DNA of 64,000 bases, taken from contig VZSE01003047.1 of assembly GCA_013398275.1 (NCBI GenBank), positions 839,083 to 903,082 on the forward strand. Reading direction: 5' to 3'. Shown here piece by piece: positions 12,798 to 25,640 of this stretch. The notes below the pieces were generated by a model that was given only the letters and a program-made list of their open reading frames with translations, did not search any database and was not told the DNA's origin. A program made the position numbers and the translations under genes. This stretch comes from Promerops cafer (taxonomy: Eukaryota; Chordata; Aves; Passeriformes; Nectariniidae). Position 1 is the stretch's first letter, and each line of letters opens with the position of its first letter.

Positions 12798-14144
12798 TTG
12801 ATCTTCAAGCTGGTGCCAAGGACACAACAAGATGTCACAATCCAGCAAGTGCCACCAGCTCCCTGCAGCATCTCCTGGCTGGGATCCTTAGGAACATCAC
12901 ATGGACATGGGGTGGGACATTCTTTGCCTGTAGGCTTTAATTTGAAGCTTCTCTCACTAATCCCATATCCAGAGGGTAGGCACGTGGAATTTAGGGCAAG
13001 GGGGAGGAAAATAAAGAGAATGTGGAGAAGGGGGAGAGAGGGAAACTTATGGAATATATTCATTTTTGAGATTCACAAAGGGGCAGTGAGAGCTGTACCC
13101 CAGCTGATTTCAGCAGTGCAGCAATGCTTTATCAAGATGGTTTTGCATTCTCCATGTGCAGAGAGCACCGAAGGATGATGTGTTTGCAGGGATTGTATTT
13201 CTTAAAGGAAGACAAAACCAATCAGCGATTAATATATAAAAGCCTGACACTCGATATAGGGATAAAAAAGAAATTACAGCTCCCACGATGCAAAACCTGT
13301 GGGGAAGCTCTTCAGTCTTCCCACCGTGAACAGGCTGGTGTTGAATATTCCCTAAAATCTGGTTATACATGTTTATTTCCAGCTCCTCTGAAAATGATGA
13401 TGCAGGACATGCTCTTTCCCTGGTTTCTTTCATTTTAGTGTCTCTTCAGTCACTGATGCAGAATTTTTCCCCTTTATTTGAAAAGCTGAACAGGTTGGTT
13501 GTGATCTGCAAGATTCCCCTGTATGAATTCCAGCTCCCAGCCATTTTCAGGAGGACAGCCTTCCTATCAGGATATTTCCTAGTTTTCAGGCAATGAATCC
13601 AGTGCACCTGGAAAGGAATGGTCACACAAACATCCTTGGAGAGCTATGCCTGGTGGGAACATGTGCAAAGCCACTTTAGCCAACTGGAAATTTGATTTTA
13701 ATTGGTTTAGATTTCATGTGTGAGGGAAGTGAGATGACTGAAAAATGGACTTTTGAATGTCTGAGGAGGAAAACGGTTGGCATAATTGGGATATGACATC
13801 ACAGTATGTGATGTCATATTTTGTCTCCATTACACCATATCCTGCAATGAGAGGGTCAACAGCACCAGTTATTGCCAATACCCCCCTGGAATTGGCTCCA
13901 AACCTCAGGAATTTTCACCTAAACCATGTGGATTCAATATTCAATACAGGCATGGAGAGGGGAGAAAGCAGAGATGATTATAATAGTTTAAAAAAAAATC
14001 CAAAAGCAAAACGTACTGATTACTGACCAGGTTTGATTGAAAATGAGAAATACGTCCAAATAATCCCCCATCCCATCCCTCCATGGCATGGGGAATGGGA
14101 ACACCATTCCCAGTTGATGGATAACTCTTGGGAATGTTTCACCT
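12798..14144. other. Non-coding segment
   Basis: No gene is recognised. Its notable content is the perfect palindrome at 13791-13819, listed separately. The rest is ordinary mixed-composition DNA with several short overlapping open frames of no recognisable family. Confidence 0.5.
13791..13819. repeat. Perfect 13-bp-arm inverted repeat with CRE-like cores
   Basis: Left arm ATATGACATCACA (13791-13803), spacer GTA, right arm TGTGATGTCATAT (13807-13819), an exact reverse complement. Each arm holds TGACATCA or its complement TGATGTCA, one base away from the CRE consensus TGACGTCA bound by CREB/ATF factors. It could be a paired binding site, the deaminated remnant of CpG-containing CREs, or a chance hairpin. 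The symmetry is seen directly; binding is inference. Confidence 0.9.
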
Positions 14145-14222
14145 GAGGGCTCGGAGCAACCTGGTCTGCTGGAAGATGCTGGGGAGCTGGAACCAGATGG
14201 TCCTTGAGGTCCCTTCCAGAAA
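14145..14222 (+). mobile_element. CR1 LINE 3' fragment, short
   Basis: Plus-strand CR1 remnant of about 78 bp. It has GGCTCGGAGCAACCTGGTCT, then GGAAGATGCTGG, GGAACCAGATGGTCCTTGAG and GTCCCTTCCAG. The CCCATGGCAGGGG core is partly deleted and the terminal repeat is lost. Confidence 0.85.
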
Positions 14223-14850
14223 CTGGCAATTTTCAGATTTTTCACTCTGCAGCCGTGGATTCCAGTGAAATCCTTCCCGTGGTTAAAAATGGTCTCTAAG
14301 CAACAAGCACTGAAATGTTTCCAAATCTTTTTTGCTTGACCCAGGATTTGTGCTGAGTTAGATGAGTAAACACTGGCATGACGTGACATTCCTGTTATTT
14401 ATGTTCCATCCAAATAAGTGGAAGATAACCTAGGCAAATTTCCATTATCTAATTATAAAAACCTCCTCATATTCCCATGAAACTAATTTTAATTTGATGA
14501 AAAACAGACAACTTGGAAATGGATTTCCTACGATTCCAGCGATAAGATTCTTTCTCAGTGTGTTCTTAATTTACCAAAGACTCCAAAATTGGAGATCTCT
14601 ATTAATAAACATTGCTGGTTGCTCATGCAGTGTTATTACACGCACACAAAAATAAAAATAAAAGGAAAAAGCTCCTCTGCTGCATTCCAGAGAAGGAGGA
14701 AGGAACCACACTGTGCTTTATTTTCAAGAGGGAGCTGCAGCAGGTGAAGCTCCTGCTTTGTTCAAAGCTGCTCTCACCATGTGATGGTCACAGGTGTTTA
14801 AAATATCTGCAAGAATTCCACAAAAATTGCCTTTGGAGAGCAAACCCCTC

Positions 14851-14912
14851 AGCAGGGAGGTTGGAACTGGATGATCTTAAGGGCTCTTCAACCCAAACCA
14901 TTCTGTGGTTGT
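14851..14912 (+). mobile_element. CR1 LINE 3' terminal scrap
   Basis: About 60 bp of plus-strand CR1 3' end: GGTTGGAACTGGATGATCTT followed by CTTCAACCCAAACCATTCTG. The fragment is too short to assign a subfamily. Confidence 0.85.
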
Positions 14913-17900
14913 GTGAATTACAGGAAGCTCCTTATAACCACGATGTGCAGGGAATTGTGTGCAGCAGAAACAAATTGTGTTTTGACAATTATTCTTCCTT
15001 AAAAGTCACAATTCTCCTTTTCCTTACTCCTGGAAATACCATAGCAGAATTCATTGCATGAGTACAGGTTAGTGGCACCTCTCCTGAAACTTGTGACATT
15101 GTCCAGTGTCTAAACATCCAGAAAAAAGGAGCAGCAGCGAAAACCTCAGGTTTTGCTGCAGTCTGGACCCAGGTTTGACCACTTTTCCTGAAAACTAAGC
15201 CACAAAACCCCCCGATTTCCTGCAAAATCTAAGAGGAAGATCAATTTAACTAATGATGTGGGGGTTCTGTGTCCCCGTGGACCTCACACATATTATTTAT
15301 AGAATGCATTAATATTTCATTTTTCCCATCCCTAAACAGTCTTTGAGGGTGAGGAAAAAAAAAAGAGATAGCTGGAGACAGGTAACATTTTAATTGAAAT
15401 TAATGGGATTGGTTTGATTTCACCTCTGAGGATATAAAAATCATTCATTTTTTTGTCATGAAAAGGATCTTTATGTCTCACCAGTGCCCTGACAAGCACG
15501 ACAAGCTGTAGATCACGCTTGAGAATCCACCTCCCACCTCTCACTAACCTGTGCCATGTAGACCATCACCTTCCAGTTCATGAGAAAGCAGCAAGGAAAA
15601 AATGCAGAGATCATGAAAAGATAGAGCTAAAACTCTGCTTTTCCTTGTTTTTTTTTTTACACGAGGAAAAGCCACCCCTGGGATGGGATGGTGCCCAGGC
15701 AGCTGCGTTGCCATTTTTCCATCAGTGCCTGCCAGCAGCTGTAACCCCTGCCCAGGAACAGGCAGCGTGAGGAGCATTTTATGCTCCCTCTGTGCTGGAC
15801 CTGGGCTGCTGAATGTGCCAAACCCATGTGCTGAGCAGTTTCTGTTCCCAAAGGCTTCTCTGGAGCAGAGTTGGAGCCTTTACAGGAGCTTTGCCAAACG
15901 GCTGCGGAGATGAAGCAGCACCAAAACTGGCAGTGCCAGCCAGAGGCAGGAATCAGCTCACTGCAAATAGTTCTGTGCTGCCAGGGTGGGTGCAGGAACC
16001 TCTTGGCTTTAATTTATAGGATTAGTATTTATTTTTCTTATATGGGGTAAGAACGAGGTTGTGTTTTCTGAAGCACCTGAGCTGCTCAGGACAAATCGCC
16101 GAGATTTGGGCTTTGAGCTCCTCTCTGTGTTTGAAAAGCTGAGTCAATGGAGCTCATGCTCCTAAATCACTTAAACCACTGTCATAAATCACATTAAATC
16201 CTTATAAACTTAAAATGGAACACAGATCACCACCCCAACCCCAAGCTGCCTCTCAGCTCAGCCCTGATTTTCCTCCAAGCACCCTCCTTCTCACTGTCCA
16301 TTATGGAATAATTTTCTTTTTTTTTTCATTAAAATCTCTTTTATAAAACTTTTTACTGTACATTTTCCAACGACTATCACAGTCCCAAAGGTCAGCAGTA
16401 CCTTGGCTGACTTATACCTACATGAATTCAGACGCAATGCAGAGGAAGGGCTCTTCTGCTGTAATTTGCAAATTTTAAATGGGAAAATGAAACACAACTC
16501 ACAGGCAAAAGTGAGGAGTGAGTAAAATCCCACAGAAGCTGCAAGAGAGTAAATGGACAAGTCAAATATAGCATTCACTCATTAGAAATTATAAGGAGGG
16601 TGCAAAATTTACCTAAAATTTCTCTTTATTGCCAGCAAACTACACTGAATATGAAAAGGAGTCCTATAGGGTTTTGTGTTAGATTTTTAATTTTTGGTGT
16701 GGAAACACACACAAAAACACCTCAGAAATCCTCTGTGAATATCAGGATTTCCTTCCCTCAGTTATCTTAATCTGGTTTATCAGACTTGAGATCCAGAGAA
16801 CACAGCACAGCTACTGAAATACCCCAGACCCCAGAAAACATGGAAAAATCCTACAAAACCCCTCAGCAAATGTTTTTGGTGTTTTGGTTTTTTTTATTTC
16901 AAGCCACGAACCAGGTTAGTCTAATTCATTTCAAGGAATTAATAGATAATAATAACAACTGCTTCTTCCGAGGAAAAGTGACCTATATTCCAGGTAAGGA
17001 AATATTCCTCCCAAAGAGGAATTTCTCTGGCATGAAATGCTCTGCTAATAGCTACACTTGTATTATTTTTCATCTGGGTGCCCCAAGGATCTTCCAACCC
17101 TATTCCTATGCCCAGTGCAGGGCCACCCTTTGTTACAACATTAAAATCTACTTAATATTTTTTTATCATTTCACATCACAGCCCCGGTAATTGCACCCTC
17201 AGGAGCAAGGCTCCTTCCTGCGTCTGCTTTTCAATATTATTGGCATCTCCCTCATTTGGGGACCTGGAATGATCTTTTTTGCATTTTCCCCATGAAATGA
17301 CAAACACGGCTGGTTGTGGCTCAAGCACTATTTGGAGCATGACCCCCTCGGCTCCTGGTGTTATCCAAATTAGATTTTGATCTTTGTCAATTAGGCTTTG
17401 CCACTGTGGACCTGCTGTGCCATTACCAGGAGAATCCCTGTCAGGGTTGGGAAGTCAGTGAACTTTGGAAGCCTTTCTCCACCTTTCAGGGATGCAGTTT
17501 TACAATTGGAGCTGTTTAAAAATATAATAATAAAATTAAAATTTCTGTCCACCGCCCCTGTTTCTGGCAATCTTTGCGCTGTTTGTCCTTAAACCAAGAA
17601 TCACTCGCAGCACGGAGAACTCTGCCTTCCCATGGCAAAAGAAAATCCAAGCAACCTTGTTTTCTACAAGCAATTTGGCTTTCCTTTTGCTCCTTTTAAT
17701 GTTCCTGGCTTTGTAACATACCCTGCCACAGATTTGTCTGGGGGCCAGTTTTGCTTCTGGGGGAAAAAAGTAGTGGCCAACTGAATAAAAAAGGTGAATG
17801 CCAGGAAATCTTCTCTGGTTGTCACACGGCAGGGCTGGGGTGCTGCTGCAGCCCAAGGGCTTTGTTGGCTGGTTGGGTTTAAACTGGGCAGGTACTGGGG

Positions 17901-18185
17901 GAATGCTGGGCCTGGCACAGCCCCTGGCCTTGCAGGGACTCACCTCCCAGCGTGCCTCCAGAGCCATCCCAAATCCTTTCATGTGGGGAGGCTGCCAGCC
18001 AAAAAACTTCCTTTTCATTCTCACATTGCAGCTCTGGCTCAGCTTTCCAAGGTGCACGGGCAGGGTTTGGTACAGAGCTGCCCAGAAGGGACACTGGAGC
18101 TGCTGAGTGGGCTGAGGGGAAGGGAGAACCCTCCTGGCATGAAGAAAGAGTGCTGCAAACCAGGATTTTCCAGCAGGAGAGGATA
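14913..18185. other. Non-coding segment
   Basis: No gene, RNA or mobile element is recognised. The longest frame (minus strand, 17536-18216, 226 codons) overlaps long plus-strand frames in the same DNA, has no recognisable domain and is treated as a composition artefact. Short T runs occur near 15649 and 16318. Confidence 0.5.
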
Positions 18186-18240
18186 TTCCATAGGTTTTAA
18201 GGCCAAGAATGATCATCAGGTCTCACCCTGTGTGCAGCAA
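18186..18240 (-). mobile_element. Ancient CR1 LINE 3' scrap (minus strand)
   Basis: The plus strand reads CCATAGGTTTTAAGGCC, then AATGATCATCAGGTCTCACC and a TGTGTGCAG stretch. Read in reverse this resembles the 3' end of older sauropsid CR1 families, whose tail runs through GATGATCA, GGTCCCTTCTGGCC and TTAAAATCTATG. It is diverged and short, so the call is tentative. Confidence 0.5.
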
Positions 18241-18339
18241 AGGTTAAGGGGTTTGCTCAGTCCGTGCTTGTTTGAATTACAGCCGCTCTCAAAAATTAGT
18301 TATGAGTGAAATCTTCCCAGGGTCAAAAGTCTCCTATCA

Positions 18340-18622
18340 ACCAAGGACATGGAGTTTCAGGACACAGGGAATGGCTTCCCACTGCCAGAGGGCAGGGCTG
18401 GATGGGATATTGGGCAGGAATTGTTCCCTGGGAGGGTGGGCAGGCCCTGGCACAGGGTGCCCAGAGCAGCTGGGGCTGCCCCTGGATCCCTGGCAGTGCC
18501 CAAGGCCAGGCTGGACACTGGGGCTGGAGCAGCCTGGGACAGGGGAAGGTGTCCCTGCCATGGCAGGAGTGGCACTGGGTGGGCTTTAAAATCCCTTCTA
18601 ACCCAAAGCATTCCATGATTCC
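18340..18622 (+). mobile_element. CR1 LINE 3' fragment (about 280 bp)
   Basis: Plus-strand copy of the main CR1 subfamily in this window. It begins around GGACATGGAG, passes GACACAGGGAATGGC, GGGAGGGTGGGCAGGCCCTG, CCAGAGCAGCTGGGGCTGCC and CAAGGCCAGGCTGGACACTG, and ends CCCTTCTAACCCAAAGCATT then CCATGATTCC. It has no coding potential and is closely similar to the copies at 49216, 53929 (reverse) and 57246. Confidence 0.95.
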
Positions 18623-18754
18623 ATCACCTGCTCGTGTTTTGCAGTGCTGAGAACTGCAGGACATTTAAAGGCTGCTCCTGTTTCCCTGAGGGCAGCAATT
18701 CCCTCCCCTTCACTCCAGTCTCTGGTACAGACCCAGCGTTTGTTCTGCCTCAGA

Positions 18755-18788
18755 GGCTTCCAACCCAACCCATTCCAGGATTCTGGGA
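18755..18788 (+). mobile_element. Possible CR1 3' terminal scrap
   Basis: The short phrase GGCTTCCAACCCAACCCATT followed by CCAGGATTCTGGG matches the last ~30 bases of the CR1 3' end. It lies about 130 bp after a fuller copy in the same orientation. A chance match cannot be excluded at this length. Confidence 0.4.
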
Positions 18789-18793
18789 TAACT

Positions 18794-21700
18794 CTAAGGG
18801 CCCTCCAGCACATCCATCTCCAAGATCCCAGGGATGCAGCTTTTGGCACTTTTCCCTCTGCAGTAGTTCGGGGGGTTAACCCAACATCAGCATTTTTCTT
18901 TCCCCACTAGCAATTACTTTTTCCAAGCTGGATCCAACCCTTCCCTGTGTTTTGTTGTTGAGAACATGAAGAGCAGAGCAGATGAACCACACAGTGACTT
19001 CCTTGGGAATGCTGGTGGAATTCAGCGACGGCAAAACGAGCCCTCCAGACGTGGCTGGGTTTGGTCCCTCGCTGCCCCGTTAGCAGGCAGCTCCTCTGAC
19101 CAGAATACACAAAATTTGAGGACAGGAGAGTTTCTGATACCTGCCAGCAGGGAACTAAATGTGGGAAGAGCTCTGGGAGCCAGCCTTCCACAGAACACTC
19201 ACACCCAGGGAGGCTCGGGATAAACAAGCAGATGAAACGACTGCTTGGGAAAAGGGTTTCCACAACCTGCCTTGCATGGACGGGATCGATTTTAACAAGA
19301 CTGGGAGGATGCAGGGATGGTTTGCAATGGTTTGGGGCATTATCACCCCTTGTCACTCACTGATTTTTTTCCAACCAAGCCGATTTAGCCTCAATTTTTT
19401 CTGAATTCTGCCTTCAGTTTTCATCAAACAAAATTTGTTAATTTTTCTGCAGGTACGGAGAGGAAGAAAATATTTTTTTACTGGTTATTTTTTAATAATA
19501 AAAGAAAATGATGCATTCTGAAAGATCTTCTGGAAGGTACAAATTTGGTATTACTCAAACCCCATGCAAAAAGCAAAATAAAGCCAAATTTTGAAGCAAC
19601 CTGTGTTTAAACTGATGAGTATGTCTGGGTTTGATCCAGTGCAGTTTGACATTGAAAGGGTTTGGTCCTTGTCCTTAAAATACACACTGCTGATAATTTT
19701 TTACCTCTCAGCTTATTCAGCATGTTCAAGAACATGAACTAAGCTGTCTTGACTACAAATTAGCTCGATAGAAAAAGCCAGGACTAGATTTTTAGGATAT
19801 TTTATAGTATAGCCTGCCTAAGACATGAGGCACAGATTGTAAAGTTCATATATCATTTTGTAGGATTTATTTATTCTTTCTTGCCAACTCAGCTCCAAAG
19901 CCCAGAGGTCAAATCCTACAGCTCTTGACATCCATAGTTTTGCCACTGACTTCACTGATGGCATCATTTCAGGCATGAAGACAAAGCTCTTGGTTGAGGG
20001 TTTTTTCCTTGTACTTTTAAAACCCTTCTGAAAGAATCTCTATAAAAATTATAATGAGCATTTATAAAAATGGTTCTCCCAACTCAAACCCCAAACTATC
20101 TAAGAAATGCATCAAAGAAAATGAATGGAAAAACATCCAGGCCTGGCTTTGTCATGTCATGCTCGGGGTTTACAGCATGGTTTGGAACTCCTGAGTGAAC
20201 TTTTGCAACAACTGCTGCACTTTATATTCTTGAGTGTTTTTAGCTGCTCTTGACAGGGTGAGATATCCAGAGTCGTGGATATGAACAGTCCTGCTGGAAG
20301 ATTATCTACTGGAAATTAATATCTTGCCTTCCCAGCTCACTCCAGCCCGCACCAGCAATGGAACAGGATGTCCACATGAATTTTTGTCCTGCTTGAATCC
20401 TCTCCATGCCTTGCATTACCCTTGGAAGTGACCACGGGACTTCGTGCTGGCCCCCTGTGCAGGCCACTGTCACCCAGGGTAATTCCCACTGAACATCCCA
20501 GCATTTAGGGGGTCAATTTCCAAATGTAACCATGGACTGACAACAATAATAAAAGTAAAGCTGATTTTCTCACACACCTGCAAATACTTGTGTGGTTAAG
20601 TCCAAAAAACCAAAGCCACGTCAACTTCCAGATATCCAAGTGGAACTTCTTAATGTGGAGGCTAAGAGTTCTACCTTTCTGAAGAGACATTTCATTAATT
20701 TATATTAATAAATTTAATTAATGACTTTGAAATGATCAGCTTAGTAAAGGCAAAGTATTATAAATGTACTTAAATCCTTGGTATTATTAATAGAATCCCT
20801 CATTACAGGGAGCTTATGCACACACATACAATCACATCCACATTTATATGTTTTTATAGACATTATAAATATATATTTGTGTGCCTGTAAAAGCATATTC
20901 AGACCCCTATTAATATAGGACCACACAAAAACACAGCGTAAAGCTCCAATTCCAATGTTTTTTCCTGCATTTTGCTGATAAACAGGGCTGGATCCATTTG
21001 TATCTGCTTGAACTCAACAGCAGCAAAACCAGTTGAGGAAGTGCAACATCACAGGGTAAAATAAAAATAAAATTACCTAATCCTGTTGCCAGTAACATCA
21101 AAAGATTGGGTATTTATGGCAACATCCTGATCCATGCTGGTCCATCCTGATCCATTAGCCACTGACCAATGAAACCAAGATTTTGGAGTGAGGAGCTGAT
21201 CCTGCAAGTGATGTGTGTGATCTACAGGAAACTCCTCCTCAGCAGATAAAAAAATGAGTGGACCTGGCTACAAGTCAAATTCTGCTTAGTCTGCTCTGAC
21301 AGCATAATCAAAGCTATGCTAGAAAGCATGGAATAATATACAAATATATATATATATATATTTTCTCAAATGACTATAAAAACCCACAGGAATTTTTTTT
21401 TTACTTAAATGGGAAGGAGAAAATCTATATCTTGGAGAGTGAAAAACAAATTAAAGGTTCTTGAAGGGTGTTTCTTAACATTTACCAGTGTTTTTCCCCA
21501 TGGAAAAGATGAAAAATTAGCTTGAACCCTAGAGCTTTTGGTCTTTTGTAATATTTTCCTTTTTTTTTTTCCCCTCCACAATGAATATAGATTTTTTTTT
21601 TTTTAAATCCTGTATGCAGCGATGTCACATATTTAGATTTGAAAGCTTTCTTATTGTTATATGAGACTATTTTAAATTAAAAATGCATTTGGGACTTACC

Positions 21701-22520
21701 TGTGCAAGGAGGATGAGGGAGCACACAGGCATCAGCAAACACATGAATCTGAGTTATTTTTGGAGTGTGGTTTTGGAGTCCATAACAAAATAATCCTGAA
21801 ATCAAGAGAAATATTCTGCTGTCAGATTTCCCATGCTAAGATAAGGATCTTTGCTGTCTGCTCTGATTTGGCTCCATCCAGGAAAACATCAGCTGTCATT
21901 AAGGAGAGTTTTGCCTTCTCCCATCTGGGTCTCATCATGTACCCTGGAAGAGGAAATAAAGCTCCTGCAGCTCTCTGGGCAGGGGGACAACCATATTTTT
22001 ATTTATCTGTATCAGCAAAATCACTTCTGAAGGGTGATCTTCAGCTTAAAACAGTGAACGGGGGTTCAAAAATCAGGGTTAATTTATATTTTTACCTAAA
22101 TTCATCTTTAAAACACTCAATTCTCTGCTGGTAAAACAGGCATGGTGTTGTTTCCTCCCTCTCCCACCCTTTGCCTTCACTCCTTGTTCAAATGTAAGAA
22201 TCCTGAGGAAGAACCTCTTCAGTCTTTATGCTGGTGAAACCTCATACATGGTTAAATACTCATTTGTAACCTAGAAATATGAGGCAAATAATATTAATAA
22301 GATAGATTTATGAATCCCTTGATTAAAAAAATAGACTGGTTAAAACAATTTAAATTTTCAAGCTGTAATTGCTAAATCAGCTAAAAATAAAATTATTAGT
22401 GGGATAATCACTATTTGCTTTTCCACACACCTGTTTCAAATCCATATTTTGATGAGAATTCCTCTTGGAGGTTTCCTTCACAGGGGTATCTGTGAAAAAA
22501 TGAAGACCAAAAAAGGTTTG
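18794..22520. other. Non-coding segment, AT-rich in its second half
   Basis: No gene is recognised. It contains 9-bp inverted arms TCATTAATT/AATTAATGA (20692-20700 and 20716-20724), a 13-bp direct duplication CATCCTGATCCAT (21123-21135 and 21143-21155), a TA dinucleotide run at 21344-21361 and T runs near 21560 and 21592. Confidence 0.5.
21344..21361. repeat. (AT)n microsatellite
   Basis: Nine uninterrupted AT units inside an AT-rich stretch. Confidence 0.9.
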
Positions 22521-22656
22521 CCCCACCCCTGGCAGTGTCCAAGGCCAGGCTGGACGGAGCTCGGAGCACCCTGGGATAGTGGGAGGTGTCCCTGCCCATG
22601 GCAGGGGTGGATTAGATGGTTTTTATGGTCTCCTCCAACCCAAACCAGGATTCTGA
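22521..22656 (+). mobile_element. CR1 LINE 3' fragment
   Basis: Plus-strand CR1 end: CCCTGGCAGTGTCCAAGGCC, GGCTGGACGGAGCTCGGAGC, GTGGGAGGTGTCCCTGCCCA, then TTTTTATGGTCTCCTCCAAC and CCAAACCAGGATTCTGAG. About 136 bp, moderately diverged at the tail. Confidence 0.92.
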
Positions 22657-23378
22657 GATGGATGCCAGGATTTGGCACTGCTCACCTTGGTCTCCAGGAG
22701 CTCATCACTGCAGTTGGAATGACAGAGGGGATAGAAACTGCGCTGGGAATATTTGGCAGTGGTGAAAGAGATGCAAGATGAGACCTGGATGGAAATGAAG
22801 CAGAGCTGCTCCACTTTTTCATGCATTATTAAAATTCAGATTTTAAAAATTCAGACTTTATTTTTAACCTTTAAAAAATGCAACAGATGTTTGTGAAGAC
22901 AAAGCTGGTGCCTGCTCTGCCTCGTGGAAGCCGTTTTATGGTTGTGTGGAGCAGATTCCAGAGGAGAGCGCGGCGGAACGGCTGCGAGGATCTGTCATGT
23001 GTTAATTGGGGCAGTCGGTACAGAGCCAAGTTTTACAACCTTGCTCCATTTTAAGAGGTTTCTACACTTGCTGAATGAATTCAAACCCAGGAAATGCTGT
23101 GGGGATTGTCCCTTGAATTCTGCACACTGAAATCTCGCTCGTGGGGCCTACAGGGAGAGCTGATTTAGTTTTGCAATCTGGCCGTAGAAGGACAAGGGGC
23201 AAAGCAAGGGATAAAACTGCAAAGCAGAGCTGGTGCAAACCACAAGACACTCAGCAATAAACCTTAATTTGACTGCAAAAAGCAATTTATAAGAGAGCTC
23301 TCTCGAACATCTCTGGTTCCCCTAATCAAATCTAATTGAGGATTGGTAAATTCTCTATGTGGAGCATCAGAAACGTGG

Positions 23379-23491
23379 TGTGTCCAAGGCCAGGTTGGAT
23401 GGGGCTCGGAGAGACCTGGTCTAGTGTGACAGGTGAGTTTTAAGGTCCCTCCCAACCCAAACCAATCTGAGATTCCATTATTCTATGATTA
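23379..23491 (+). mobile_element. CR1 LINE 3' fragment with internal deletion
   Basis: The plus-strand CR1 end runs TGTCCAAGGCCAGGTTGGAT, GGGGCTCGGAGAGACCTGGT and CTAGTGTGAC. It then skips the CCCTGCCCATGGCAGGGG core (about 40 bp missing) and resumes GGTGAGTTTTAAGGTCCCTC with CCAACCCAAACCAATCTGAG and ATTCCATTATTCTATGATT. It retains an unusually full terminal ATTCTATGATT repeat. Confidence 0.92.
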
Positions 23492-25640
23492 TGTGAATTC
23501 TTGAGCTGCCATGGTGAAACCTGGAGCCCTCACTCTGGCAAAATCCCACTTTAAATCCAGCTTGTGTTTTTCCTCAGGACCAGAGGTCAGATCCCAAGGA
23601 AAAAGTGATCTTGGTGAAATGCCTTGGATAAACAGAGGGATGGCCCTGGGAGCACCAACAGCAGAGAATAAAATGCTGCAACTTCCAAGCTGTGGTTACA
23701 GCAGGAATGACCACATCCACTTTGTTTTCCTCCTAGGAAGCATCCAGTCATCTCCAATGGGTTCCTACATGTCTACAGGGAGTGTAGAAATCCTCCCTCT
23801 TCTGCCCAAGACCTTTCCCGTGTGGATTGGCAGCGCAAAGGGCAGAGGAGAGCTGCCACCACCACCCCACTGCTCCCACAGCACCCCTGGGTACCTCCCA
23901 AAATCACAGCCAAGCTGTCCCACAGCAGCTGGAGAGGTTTCTTCTCTGCTTTTTCACCACCAGGTAGCCAAAATGATCATGTAATTCCCAGCTGAAGACT
24001 GTTTGGGATTTTGCAAGGAAGCTGGAGATGAGGGTGGAGGCAGGACCTTTTCCCCAGATGCTGCAGGATGCACTGGAGACAGCAGAGAGGAACTTGCTGG
24101 GTCTTCAGGGCTGGAGAAGGCAAGAAGCAGCAGAAAGGAGAAGGTCAAACCTTGGCAAGGGTCACCCACGAGGTGGTGGCACAAACCACCAGGAAGGAAA
24201 GAAGTGACCACAATGAGTTATCACTGCATAATTCTAGGATAAATTCAGTTAATAAAGCTGTGGCCTAATTAAACCCCATCCTTTGCTCCCTCCCCTCTTC
24301 TCCAGACAGTGTGAATCATGCAACATTTTCACCTCTGGGAAGAGAATCCTGGAGCTTTTTCCCAGAAAATAAAACTCCCACTAAAGCATTTCTGTGTACC
24401 TGCAAGACCTGAAGGTGAAATCGTCTGAGTAAGCAGAGAAGACAAAAATAAACAAAATCAACCCATGGTCAAAAATTTTTTGTCACATGGTTACTTAATA
24501 ATTATATCAAAATTGGGCCAGGTTGTCCAGTTAACTCTACCAAAAGTGTTCAGACCTGTGACAAGATTTGAATGAGCACAAATTTTAAAATAAGTAGGGT
24601 TGAATACACAAATCAGGAGAGTGCTATGCTATGGAAATTTCATATATCTGAATAAATCTGAAATCTCATATATCTGTGAATAAGTCAGAAATGTATTCAC
24701 ACACACAAAAAAAAAATACAATTAAGATTTAGCACACAAGCCTTATTTCAGGAGATTTAAAACATAACAGCAACAAAGAACATGTTTTCCGCAAGAAAAA
24801 TGTGAATCAGCAGCTTCATCTGTTCCCTGTTTTCACAAGCAAAGTCCTGTCTATTATAATCTTGTTTTTCTCAGCCATAAACACAGTGTGAAAAAAAAAA
24901 GAGAGAAATTTATGTTGAATATGGTTATAGTTATTATTTCCCTTCTGGGGATTTATTAAGCATGTGTTAGGAGTTTAGGTATAAAATGAAATTGTTTTTT
25001 CACTACATGGATGTCTTCTGTGACTATCTGTAAAATTTCATTAAGGTGTTAGACTTGATATTGCAGATCAAAGTAATCCCAAGAGATTAAGGAGACCCTG
25101 CTAATTGACTAAGGTCATGTACTGCACTTCCCACTGGCACTTTGGCCTACATTGACAACAGAGGAGCAGCCCCATCTCCAAGGACCAGTCTATAAAAATA
25201 CCATTTTCTTTATCTCTAGTCCAGTTTTCACACAGCTACAATAACAAGGGATTTCATAAATCCAGGTGGACTGATTAGAGTTTTGAGTATGTAACTTTCT
25301 GAGTAAAAAATATACATGATACTTTTGAACAATTTTGACATTTTATCTTACCCTTTAAAACTCCCGGGAACAGATTGCACGTTAGGTGTTTAAGAATAAA
25401 AAGTGTCAGCACATATAGTGAGTTCCATCATTCAAACTTGGCACTAAAGAGGATATTGAAAGCCTTGCTGCAGACCATTAAAACCAGCTAATTTACAACC
25501 AAAGACATTGTTGCTTGAAGTGCCAATTTGGTCAATAATTAAGGTTTGGAATATATATCCAGCTCTGACAAGAGAAAATTCCTAAAAACCTTTCCCTGTT
25601 GATCCAAACATACAATATATTACTCTCAATTGGACAGTGG
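23492..25640. other. Non-coding segment, start of the retrotransposon-poor block
   Basis: No gene is recognised. An imperfect 26-28-bp tandem duplication lies at 24634-24687 (GAAATTTCATATATCTG versus GAAATCTCATATATCTG). A-runs occur near 24704 and 24890. From about 24.3 kb onward composition becomes more AT-rich and no full CR1 3' end is seen until about 47.8 kb. Confidence 0.5.
24634..24687. repeat. Imperfect tandem duplication (about 27 bp x 2)
   Basis: Two adjacent copies of a CATATATCTG-containing unit differ by a few substitutions and a 2-bp insertion. A further partial copy may begin at 24688 (GAAATGTATTC). Confidence 0.75.

Noticed and set aside
11693..13063. 218- and 232-codon minus-strand open frames
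   Set aside because: Most of their length is antisense to the plus-strand CR1 at 11975-12797. The Pro/Ser/Leu-rich translations are what antisense CR1 gives.
17536..18216. 226-codon minus-strand open frame
   Set aside because: It has no recognisable domain and overlaps 171- and 102-codon plus-strand frames in the same DNA. Its end overlaps an ancient CR1 scrap. Long frames on both strands point to base composition.
20692..20724. 9-bp AT-only inverted repeat
   Set aside because: AT-rich DNA gives such arms often by chance, and no flanking target duplication suggests a mobile element.
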